From an uncultured Eubacteriales bacterium (GTDB lineage Bacteria > Bacillota > Clostridia > Christensenellales > Borkfalkiaceae): a stretch of DNA of 64,000 nt. The stretch spans positions 62,001-126,000 of the forward strand of contig UQHL01000005.1 of NCBI GenBank assembly GCA_900540805.1, written 5' to 3'. Every line of letters starts with the position of its first letter. Position 1 is the stretch's first letter. Positions 40,834 to 49,500 of the stretch are shown in pieces. The notes beneath the pieces are model-generated. The model ran no database searches, was not told the DNA's origin, and worked only from the letters and a program-made list of their open reading frames with translations. Both the position numbers and the translations under genes were made by a program.

Positions 40834-42611
40834 TCTGTATCCTCCTGCAAATCTGCTTCGTCAACTTCGTAATAGTCAAATACCTCGTTCGGCTTCACGA
40901 TTGCAGGACGGCGGCGCAAGTGCTTTTCCATGTCAAAGGCATTTTTCTTGTCAAAGTCGGAAAGGTACTTGTACTTCGGGTGTTTGGTAATGTCATATTT
41001 TTCGGAAAAGAACGGACGCACACCGCGTAGCTGCAAGATACATTTGCCGCCGTCCATAACGGCGATTTCGTCCTGCGACATCAGCTCTTTTCCTAACTTC
41101 TGATAGTTCAGACCGTGGGAAAGCTCCCGTCCTCTTGTTTCGGAAGTATTAAAGCTGTCAATCGTTTCTTTCCCCAAGATTTCCGACATTTCTTTTAGTG
41201 TTGTTTTCTCCTTGCCGCCGAGAAACAGGGTCGTATCGCAGTTGCCGACAATGGTATCTGCGTTGTCCTTGTAGATAGCCTTTAGCTGCGACTGGCTCTG
41301 CAAGATGATTGAAGCGGAGATTTCACGGCTTCGGATAGTTGCAATGAGTTTTTCAAACTTCGGTATCTGCCCGATATTCGCAAACTCGTCTAACAGGCAG
41401 CGCACATGAACAGGCAGCCGCCCGCCGTACACATCATCTGCCTTGTCACAAAGCAGATTGAAAAGCTGTGTGTAAAGGATTGATACAACAAAGTTAAAGG
41501 TGTCGTCGGTGTCGGAAATAATAACAAAAAGCGCGGTCTTTCGGTCGCCTAAGGTGTCAAGCTCCATTTCGTCGGTTTCCATCAGCTCGCGCAGTTCCCG
41601 AATGTCAAAGGGGGCAAGACGCGCACCGCAGGAAATGAGGATAGAGCTTCTTGTTTTTCCGGCAGACAGCAAAAACTTCTTGTACTGGCGCACCGCAAAA
41701 TGTTCCGGGTCTTTTTCCTCCAAGCGTTCAAACATGAGGTCAACGGGGGATTGAAATTCCGGGTCGTCCTCGCGGGCTTCCGACGCATTTATCATTTCAA
41801 GCAGCGTCGTAAAGTTTTTCTCATTCTCCGGGGCTTCGTACCAGATGTAGCCGATAAGGGCGCAGTAAAAAAGCCGTTCCGATTTCACCCAAAAATCCTC
41901 GCCGGATTTTTCCCCGTCGCCTTTGGTGTTGGCGATAATGGTATTTACCAGTTTCAAAATATCCTTTTCGCTGCGCAGATAGGCAAAGGGATTGTACCGC
42001 ATGGATTTCTTGAAATTGATGGTGTTTAGCACCTTGATTTTGTACCCGCCCCGCTGCAAGAGCTTTCCACACTCGATTAAAACCGTTCCTTTCGGGTCAG
42101 TGACTACATAGCTGCTGTGCATTTGCATTAAGTTGGGCTTTACAAAAAACCTCGTTTTGCCGCTGCCGGAGCCGCCGATGACAAGTACGTTTTTGTTTCG
42201 TGCATATTTCGGGTGCTTCGGGCGGCTGCTCATCATCAGCCTTTCGGTCTGCGTCAGCAGCACGTTATTTTCAAACATGGGGTCGATATATGGCTTTATA
42301 TCCTCGGCATTGCCCCAACGTGCAGAGCCGTACTCCATGCCCTTACGGTATTTCTTTGCGTTCTTGCCTTTCACATAGACCGCAAGCCGGATAACGACAG
42401 CCCCGACAATGCCGATAAGCAAATCCATAGGGGCAAAGCTCGGCAGGGCATTTGAAAAGGCGGCAGAAAAGCCACTGCCAATGGAAAGCAGCTTGCCGGA
42501 GAGGTCAGCCCCCGGCGAGAGCCGCACCGCCTGTCCGACTTTATCAAAGAGATACACAAAGAGCAGATAGGGGGCGTTTAGGATAAGCAGCTTCTTGATA
42601 TTCGGCTTCAT
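40830..42611 (-). CDS. VirD4-like coupling protein (ICE2, CD1115-like)
   Basis: A 593-residue coupling ATPase. Two N-terminal TM helices (near residues 8-24 and 50-80) precede Walker A IGGSGSGKTRFFVKP near residue 146 and VTDPKGTV; Walker B is LLDEFANIGQIPKF near residue 405; ILQSQSQLKAIY follows. It overlaps both the small basic gene and the PcfB gene by ATGA. It recruits the relaxosome via PcfB. Confidence 0.94.
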   Translation of the reverse strand: MKPNIKKLLILNAPYLLFVYLFDKVGQAVRLSPGADLSGKLLSIGSGFSAAFSNALPSFAPMDLLIGIVGAVVIRLAVYVKGKNAKKYRKGMEYGSARWGNAEDIKPYIDPMFENNVLLTQTERLMMSSRPKHPKYARNKNVLVIGGSGSGKTRFFVKPNLMQMHSSYVVTDPKGTVLIECGKLLQRGGYKIKVLNTINFKKSMRYNPFAYLRSEKDILKLVNTIIANTKGDGEKSGEDFWVKSERLFYCALIGYIWYEAPENEKNFTTLLEMINASEAREDDPEFQSPVDLMFERLEEKDPEHFAVRQYKKFLLSAGKTRSSILISCGARLAPFDIRELRELMETDEMELDTLGDRKTALFVIISDTDDTFNFVVSILYTQLFNLLCDKADDVYGGRLPVHVRCLLDEFANIGQIPKFEKLIATIRSREISASIILQSQSQLKAIYKDNADTIVGNCDTTLFLGGKEKTTLKEMSEILGKETIDSFNTSETRGRELSHGLNYQKLGKELMSQDEIAVMDGGKCILQLRGVRPFFSEKYDITKHPKYKYLSDFDKKNAFDMEKHLRRRPAIVKPNEVFDYYEVDEADLQEDTE

Positions 42612-43084
42612 AGCGATACCTCCCTGTCCTTGTATTTTGTCTTTTGACGGTTCGCGTTAAGCTGCTTTGCTGCTTCCCGGAATGTGGCAAGTGCCTTTCG
42701 GATAGAGGGCTTTTGCTCCTGTGTCAGCTTCTTTGCGGAAAACTCCTTAAAAGCTGCGGTCAGAGCGTCCGCGTCCCGTCCCTTGAAAAAGACGAGATAA
42801 CGTGGCGGCGTTTCGGTACTGTCTTTCTTTAGGGCAAAGTCGATACCATATTTTTTCGCCGTCTGTTCAAAGGCTTTGATATTGCCCTCGGTTATCTCAA
42901 TGTTGGATAGCCCCGCGTTCTGCTTCGCAAGCTGCTTTAGGGTCTGCTTCCCGTGGGGCTGTTTTTCCTGCTGCTTTTTTGCCTGTGCAAGCATGGCTTT
43001 GATTGCCTTTTGCAACATTTCAGCGGTCAGCTTTGCTCCCTTGACAGAGAGCGCAACCACTTTTTCGTTGATTTCGTCCTGCAA
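42608..43084 (-). CDS. PcfB family relaxosome/coupling accessory
   Basis: A 158-residue protein with MQDEINEKVVALSVKGAKLT at the N-terminus and a GIDFALKKDSTETPPRYLVF segment in the middle, the PcfB/DUF3801 pattern. In pCF10 PcfB links relaxosome to coupling protein. The C-terminus is basic. Its gene directly precedes VirD4. The gap to the next gene (43085-43178) holds a GGCGTGAA/TTCACGCC stem only. Confidence 0.88.
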   Translation of the reverse strand: MQDEINEKVVALSVKGAKLTAEMLQKAIKAMLAQAKKQQEKQPHGKQTLKQLAKQNAGLSNIEITEGNIKAFEQTAKKYGIDFALKKDSTETPPRYLVFFKGRDADALTAAFKEFSAKKLTQEQKPSIRKALATFREAAKQLNANRQKTKYKDREVSL

Positions 43085-43178
43085 TGTTTACCGTCCTCCT
43101 TTCCCGGTAGTGATAGTGTTAAGGTGGCACGCCGCTTTTGGGCGTGAAAAAAGGGCGTTCGTTGTTCACGCCGCCCTG

Positions 43179-43397
43179 TTAAATCCGCACCCGCAGCCCG
43201 TTCAAGTCCTCGGCGCGGATACCTACAAGATACCAGTTGTCCCCGTATTCAATCCGGGTCGGCTTCCATTTGCCGCCTGTGAATACGTCCATGCACTCGC
43301 CACAATGCAGACCGCCGTAATAGTCGGCAATGTCAAAGCGAATGTCGTAGCGGTCAGCGGTTTCGTCAAAAATCAAAGCTCCTGTTTTCTGTGCCAT
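43179..43397 (-). CDS. DUF5348 family protein
   Basis: A 72-residue protein with YDIRFDIADYYGGLHCGECM and GGKWKPTRIEYGDNWYLVG, the DUF5348 pattern, a small beta-rich fold. Found next to RepA in related elements. Function unknown. Start ATG 43397 follows AAAGGAGGATT. Confidence 0.85.
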   Translation of the reverse strand: MAQKTGALIFDETADRYDIRFDIADYYGGLHCGECMDVFTGGKWKPTRIEYGDNWYLVGIRAEDLNGLRVRI

Positions 43398-43420
43398 GTG
43401 GTAAATCCTCCTTTTTTCGT

Positions 43421-44404
43421 TTACAGGCTTTCGCCCTCTTTGTAGGTGTAATAGTCCGGGTCGCCGTACTTTGGCTTTCTCGGTGCAAGTGCGCCGCTTG
43501 CCATATCGTGAGCCACAAGGGAAGTGTAATAGCTGTCAATGGTAGACGGGGCATTAAAAAGCACCGCTTTTAGGTACTGCTTGATGTTGCGGATTTTTGT
43601 TGTATTTTCCTGCATACAGTCAAGCACAAAGCGGATATGTTCGCTGTTCAGCTTCATAAACTTTGACTTCACAAGCTCGGCGGGGTAATCGTCCCCTGCA
43701 ATACGGATTTTCTTTCGTGCCGTACAGACGGTTTCAAGCATGAGGTCAACAATCTCATTCAGACGGTCACGGTCAAGGCTTCTGTCCTGTAAGAGAATGT
43801 CATAGGCGATATTGTCTTTGATAATTTCCTCATACACTCGGTAAGCGTCGTTCCTTTCCGTTCTTTTCCGTTCCGGCGGCTGTGCCGCTTCGTCCTCGCC
43901 ATAAGGCAGGGGATTTAGGGAATGGATAGGAATGGAATGGGTAATTGATAAATCCGTATTTGATTTTTCTTTTTTTGGTAAGTTAGTTCTTGATATATCT
44001 TTATTTAATTGCGTTGGATTTTCCGACGTCGGATTATCCGTTGTCGGATTTTCCAATATCGGGTTATCCGCTGTTGGATTTTCCAATACCGGGCAATCCA
44101 ATTCCGACGGCTGCGGCTGTTCGTAAATGGTGTACTCGATAGCGGTCATTTTGCCTTTCTCGTCGCGTCCCTGCCGTCTTGTGATATATCCGGCTTTTTC
44201 AAGCTCCCAAACGGCGGTACGGATAGCGTCGATACTTTCCCGGTTGATGTAGGACAGCCCCGCAAGGGTATAGTCCCAATCCTCCGGCAAGGACAGCATT
44301 TGAGATAACAGCCCCTTTGCCTTTAAGGAAAGCTCCTTATTGCGTAAGTGGTGGTTGCTCATTACGGTGTAGCCTGTGTTGCGTTCCACACGGAAAACTG
44401 CCAT
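43421..44404 (-). CDS. Replication initiator protein A-like (RepA N-terminal)
   Basis: A 327-residue protein; start ATG 44404 after AAAGGAGTGATGA. The N-terminal winged-helix region (FRVERNTGYTVMSNHHLRNK, LSLKAKGLLSQMLSLPEDWD, YINRESIDAIRTAVWELEKA) matches RepA_N/replication initiator A. A low-complexity linker of ENPT/DNPT repeats (about residues 117-140) follows, then a helical C-terminal domain of the DUF6017 type. It may support ICE replication after excision. Adjacent to the second 112-bp element, a possible binding site. Confidence 0.88.
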   Translation of the reverse strand: MAVFRVERNTGYTVMSNHHLRNKELSLKAKGLLSQMLSLPEDWDYTLAGLSYINRESIDAIRTAVWELEKAGYITRRQGRDEKGKMTAIEYTIYEQPQPSELDCPVLENPTADNPILENPTTDNPTSENPTQLNKDISRTNLPKKEKSNTDLSITHSIPIHSLNPLPYGEDEAAQPPERKRTERNDAYRVYEEIIKDNIAYDILLQDRSLDRDRLNEIVDLMLETVCTARKKIRIAGDDYPAELVKSKFMKLNSEHIRFVLDCMQENTTKIRNIKQYLKAVLFNAPSTIDSYYTSLVAHDMASGALAPRKPKYGDPDYYTYKEGESL

Positions 44405-44432
44405 AGCTTCATCACTCCTTTGCTGTGGATTT

Positions 44433-44544
44433 GTTACGCAGTAGAACGGCGATTTTGAGGGTTTAGGTATCAATCCCTTGCCGTGTGAAAAACGCACCCG
44501 CAAAGCCGCTTATAGCAAGGCTTTTTCTGCCCCTACTGCGTAAC
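44433..44544. repeat. 112-bp palindrome-ended element, copy 2
   Basis: Starts with GTTACGCAGTAG (44433-44444) and ends with CTACTGCGTAAC (44533-44544), exactly as copy 1 at 25260-25371. Interior is diverged but shares GAACG, a central CCCG..AAAGCC region and overall length. It lies immediately upstream of repA. Non-coding. Confidence 0.75.
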
Positions 44545-44559
44545 AAAGGGCATGAAAAA

Positions 44560-44602
44560 AGCGGCGTTTCTGTTCTTCCATGTGGAAGTGAGAAACGCCG
44601 CT
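44560..44602 (-). terminator. Terminator-like hairpin near the right end of ICE2
   Basis: AGCGGCGTTTCT (44560-44571) pairs with AGAAACGCCGCT (44591-44602); on the minus strand a TTTTTT run follows. It would stop transcription entering ICE2 from the right and insulate repA. The rest of the gap to 44704 shows no gene. Confidence 0.75.
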
Positions 44603-44683
44603 TGTGCGGTGCAATATTTAGTTGTAGTACAAACCATGCTTATCCGTTGTCCGAAAAACCTTGATTTTACTGTATTTCAAAAA

Positions 44684-44708
44684 GTATCGTTATCTAACCT
44701 CATCTTTT
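44684..44708. repeat. Right end of ICE2
   Basis: GTATCGTTATCTAACCTCAT just before TTTT (44705-44708) is the inverted counterpart of the left end (19 of the first 21 bases match). TTTT is shared with 17364-17367, so the exact crossover cannot be placed within it. Confidence 0.8.
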
Positions 44709-46190
44709 AACCGACCTGATTTTAAGCGGATGATGGAAAGAGTAGAAGCTGGGCTTATTAAACGAGTGATCGTCAAAGATATGTCCCGTTTCGGCAGAAA
44801 TTATCTCGAAGTCGGCTACTATACAGAAGTTATTTTCCCCGAATACGATGTGCAGTTTATCGCGGTTAACGACAACGTGGACAGCGAAGTGCAAACGGAT
44901 AACGACTTCACGCCGTTCAGAAACATAATGAACGAATGGTATGCGAAAGACATCAGCAAGAAGATGAAGTCAGCAATCAAGGCAAAAGGTAATTCCGGTA
45001 AACACACAAATCCGTTACCGCCTTACGGATATATAAAAGATCCGAACGATAAGAACAAGTGGCTTATTGACGAAGAAGCGGCAACGGTTGTAAGAAGAAT
45101 ATTCGGACTTTGTATGCAGGGCTTCGGTCCGACGCAAATCTCACGGATATTGACGGACGAAGGTGTCGATACGCCGAAAATACACGCTAAGAAAATGGGT
45201 AGGAAGGTTACGATAAGAGCGAACGAAATGCCCGAAGCGTGGGCAGACCAAACGGTTGGGGCAATACTCGGTTATTGGGAATATCTTGGGTGGACGGTAA
45301 ATTTCAAGACGAAGAAAAAATCGTTTAAGTCGAAAAAGGTTATCTTGCTACCTTCCGATGAATGGCAAGTTTTCAAGGATACGCAAGAGCCGATTATCGA
45401 CGAAGAAACGTTTTGGGCGGTACAGAAAATCCGAGAAGGGAAACGCCGTCTTGACAGTCTTGGCGAACCGAACGCATTGTCGGGAATGTTGTTTTGCGGA
45501 GATTGCGGACATAGACTGTATTTACGCAGACAACGTAATCCGCACCAAAAAGATTATTTTGTGTGTTCGGTTTATCGAAAGAAGCGCAAGTATTTCTGCA
45601 CATCGCACTTCATAAGACTTGAGGACATCGAGAAAATCCTTTTACAGGATTTACGTCAAGTAACGGCATTTGCAAGAGAACACGAAAGCGAGTTTTTAGA
45701 CTTGGCAAAGAAGCGTTCTTTAAGAGAAACAGAAAAGTTGCGAGCTGAAAACAAAGCGTCGCTCGACAAAGCTGTTAGACGCATTGCCGAAATAGACGGA
45801 ATTATTCAGAAACTTTACGAAGATAACGTTTCGGGTAAAATAAGTGACGAGAGATTTGCAAAGATGACGGCAACGTATGAAGCGGAACAGGACGGATTAC
45901 AGCAAACCGCTCAAAGGCTGAAAGATGAAATATCTGCCGTTCGGGAAGAGGGCGAAAGCGTGGATCGGTTTATGAAGTTGGTAAACAAGTATTCCAACAT
46001 CACGGAACTGAACGCCGAAATCATAAGAACGTTTGTAGAGAAAATAATCGTTTATGAAGCCGAAAAAATTGACGGTGTAAAAATGCAGAGAGTGAAGATA
46101 GTCTATAACTGTGTTGGAGCGGTAAGCGTTGCGAATGCCGACAATGAGCCTGTAAAAACAGACAAAACCAAAATTATAGAAGTGGCGTGA
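44706..46190 (+). pseudogene. 3' fragment of the ICE1 large serine recombinase
   Basis: From codon TTT 44706 the frame reads FNRPDFKRMMERVEAGLIKR, MSRFGRNYLEVGYYTEVIFP, then the recombinase domain (PPYGYIKDPNDKNKWLIDEE), zinc ribbon LFCGDCGHRLYL and a coiled coil. It is the remainder of the gene begun at 17161. An ATG at 44661 lies in ICE2 sequence and would add 15 unrelated residues. Without the catalytic Ser it cannot recombine DNA. It restores to a full enzyme if ICE2 excises precisely. Confidence 0.93.
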
Positions 46191-46209
46191 CAATGAAAGC
46201 CGCGCCACT
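46181..46209. other. Inverted repeat at the right boundary of ICE1
   Basis: AGTGGCG (46181-46187) pairs with CGCCACT (46203-46209), overlapping the recombinase stop codon. The recognisable LRR gene sequence begins near 46228, so the ICE1 right end (attachment site) is probably within 46210-46230. The left end is outside the window, so the core cannot be confirmed. Confidence 0.5.
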
Positions 46210-46227
46210 ATCTAAAAAGAAAGAAAA

Positions 46228-46476
46228 ATCCCTATGCCTATTGATTGTGCGTTTTATGTTTGCGACAAGCTGACAAGCGTTTATTATGAAAGTACGGAAG
46301 AAAGTTGGAATACTATCGAAAAAGGCCATTCTATATTCGATTCGCCTGCGCCCGCGGTATATTATTACAGCGCAAGCGCGCCTGCGCTGAACGAAGCTGG
46401 TACGGCGTATGAGGGAAATTATTGGCGTTACGATACGGACGGGGTGACGCCCGTGATTTGGAAAAAAGAAAATTGA
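46228..46476 (+). pseudogene. 3' fragment of a BspA-like leucine-rich-repeat surface protein
   Basis: The frame reads IPMPIDCAFYVCDKLTSVYY, a typical LRR_5/BspA repeat end, then ESTEESWNTIE and a C-terminal tail with YWRYDTDGVTPVIWKKEN as in these secreted proteins. The 5' part is absent; ICE1 sequence begins directly upstream. So ICE1 probably inserted into this gene. The ATG at 46234 is not expected to start a functional protein. The 100 bases after it (46477-46575) show no gene. Confidence 0.78.
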
Positions 46477-46575
46477 TGTTCAATTGCGTAAGATATAAAA
46501 AGGCATTTTGCCTATATGGAGTGACTTGCCCTCGCGCACAACTAAATAAGCGGTAAAGCAGGAAGCCGTCTCGAA

Positions 46576-49500
46576 ATGTTTCACGCCGAAAAAATAAACG
46601 GAAGAAAAAACATGGATAAGGAAAGGAAAAGTAAGATGAGCAGTGATAAACGGGGGCATATGGAAAACCATACAAAATTGGATAAGAGAATAATGGACGG
46701 GCATCAGGTATATGAAAATACGGAAAATCAGTTGAAAATTCGTTTTTATTGCCAGCCTGATTCTATCCTTGTACAGCTTAAAAAAGACGAATACATAATT
46801 GAAATCGAAAAAACAGACGACGTATCCCTGATAGCGGAATATTATAAACGAAAGCATCTTTCCGATCAAAAGGACGCTGCACAGATACTTTACAGAGGCT
46901 ATGCAGATAATGCGGATTTAGAGTATCTCTTCGACGGAGATAGTTTGAAAGAAAACATATTGGTTTATAGACAAGCGGAATCCTACCGCTACAGCCTGCG
47001 TTTGCGCACAGGAAATCTATTTCCGCAGCTTCTCTCCGACGGCAGCATTGTGCTGAAAACCCAAGATACGAATCAAGCGGTATTTACGTTTCCCGCGCCG
47101 TATATGTTCGATTCGGCGGGATTGCGCTCGGATGCCGTATCCTATATATTAGAAATGCAAGGGCAAGGCGTATATCTGTTGTGCGTCGAAGCAAACGCGG
47201 CATGGATAAATAACCACGAAAGACAGTTTCCCGTAACGATCGATCCGACGGTATTTTTACAGGATCGGCCCAGCGAAGGCAGCTGTATAGAAATGATGCA
47301 GTTTTATAAAGATATTAATAATGACGGAACTACAAAGTCGAGCGAGATTTGTTATGACGGGTTACATCGTACGCCGCCTATAAGGTATTTGCAGGTAGGT
47401 GGATCCTATGGGGATCGTTTATGGCGGCGCTCCCGGATTTATTTCCGCTTCCATTCTTCCCTAAAAACTTTTTTTTCGGATAAACAAATTGATCAAGTAA
47501 CTTTCGGGTTGACCAAGTTTGGAACCTGGGCGACGGCTCCAAATAAGGTAGAGGATCATCTTACGTGGTTGCGTCTGCATGAATATACGGGACGCTGGCC
47601 TACCGATTTGGGGGATGCGGAAGCATTTGACAACGATCAATTCAAAGCAAAGCCTTTGTTCGCGTTTAAAGAAGAGGAATATGTCCCGGGGCAATCGTTC
47701 GCTTACGACATTACGGGGTATTTTCGTTCTTGGTTAAAAGGAGAAGGAACGGGTAAGCTTGTGTTGCGGTCTGCGGTGGAAGACGGCAAGTATGATTATA
47801 TGCAATATGGTTCCAATGCGATTTTTACGCGGTTTATGGACGGCAATACTCTTGAGGGACCATTTCTGCAAATCAGTTACCGCCATAAGACGGGACTCAA
47901 GGGGGGTAAATCTCTTCCCGTGAATTGCGGACGTGCGGGGAGCGCTGTTGTCGATCTGTTTACGGGCGGCCTTTCTTTAATGCATGAAGCATTGTCGTTA
48001 AACGGTGATTATAACGTACCTCAGTTACAGCTTATCTATTCTTCCGACTACGAGGGACGAGTCGTTGATCCAAAGTGGACCTGTGGAAAGGGCTGGAAAT
48101 TAAATATTCAGCAGACACTGGAAAAAAGGGCCTATCAGCTCGGCCATACTTCGATCGAAATTTGGGAATACATGGATGCCGCGGGAATCGTGCACCCGAT
48201 CCAGCCGCAATATTATTATGAAATAGCTCACGGCGATGAAAAAGTAAAGCAGACGGTGCTGGACGAACATGCGATCCAAAAACATAAAAACACCGAGGGC
48301 GGAATAGGGCTGATCGAAGAACTACGGGCAGGGCAATATCTCTTTAATGAAACGGAACGCACTTTGACGGATGAGGTGGGGAATAAGCTGTATTTCAACG
48401 CGGAGGGCGGGCGCTTGTCCAAATGGTACGACAAAGCGAAGGAATTGACGGTAGAAATTGAATATTCGGATTATATCTTACATCTTACCTTTAATCACAG
48501 ATCGTGTGACATTTACTTTTCCACCGAAGGCTTATCGGAAATTCACTTATATAATATCAGCTGTGTTTACCAGGTGACGGAAGGGCTGCTTACCAAGTGC
48601 CTGTTTAAGAAAAATGGCCAGGAAGAAAATGCGACGCAATTCGTTTATATGGGCGACCGATTAAACTATGTTATCGACCGGACGGGCGCTTGGACAAAAT
48701 TCAATTACGCATGGTTGTCCTCTCCGGAAACAAATTTGTCGTCTTACATGGTAAGTGAGATAAGATTTGGCACGTCTGTGACGCGTATCGGTTATGCTGA
48801 TAACGATTGCGGAGGGGCCTTGAAAAAAGCTCCGCAGGAGGCGCTCAATCAGACGGACAGTCATTTGCAGATCGAATACGCGCATTTACATTCTTTGAAG
48901 ACAAAGATCAAGAAAGATAACGCTTTTATAGCAGAATATACGTTTAATCGCAGCGGAATGCTTCTTTTGGAAGAGGACGCGTTCGGCGCGCGTAAAGTTT
49001 CGACGGCAGAGACGCTGGATATGCTGTACTTAGATGATTATAAGCAAATGCGGGAGGTAAATCTCTCACGCATTTCTCAGGCGGTCGTTCATCCCGAGGC
49101 AGTCAACTATGTCGAGGAAGCCGTTGCTGCGGGCCCGACGTCTTATAAAGGCCGGATTAATCTCGTCAGCTATTCCGCAACCGAACCCGAGACTTGTTTT
49201 TATGTGTTTTCCTGTGAAATCAAATGCAGCGGAGCGCAGCTGCCGACTCTGCGGGACCGGATAGCACGGGAAGAACTGACGAAAAAATTTGAGTTGTACG
49301 TAGAACCGCGGCGCGGACTTTATCAATTTACTTCGCCCGATCCGTCAAACGAAGGCTGGCAGTTTTTGGCGCTCGTCGTGAAAGCCAATCAAGGCCTTAA
49401 CGAGTTTTCGATGGGGTTCGATTCCACCGATAAGGAACTGACCTATCAGCTTCGGAATATCCGTTTACAAAAAGCCAGCGCGGTTACACAGACGATTTGT

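Larger units (their letters stand above)
17368..44704. mobile_element. ICE2: complete Tn1549/CTn-like integrative conjugative element, 27,337 bp
   Basis: Bounded by TTTT repeats and imperfect 21-base inverted termini, and inserted in the ICE1 recombinase gene. It carries recombination genes at the left (serine recombinase, TnpW), regulation (sigma factor, two HTH_16-type proteins, a Cro/CI-like regulator), cargo (attenuator, KTR protein, RlmN/Cfr-like enzyme), mobilization genes (MobC, relaxase, two oriT-like copies), defence avoidance (ArdA/ArdC polyprotein, DNA methyltransferase) and a full minus-strand transfer operon ending in RepA. GC content looks higher than in ICE1 and the host, except the AT-rich cargo. 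All core genes look intact, so it is probably able to transfer. Confidence 0.92.
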
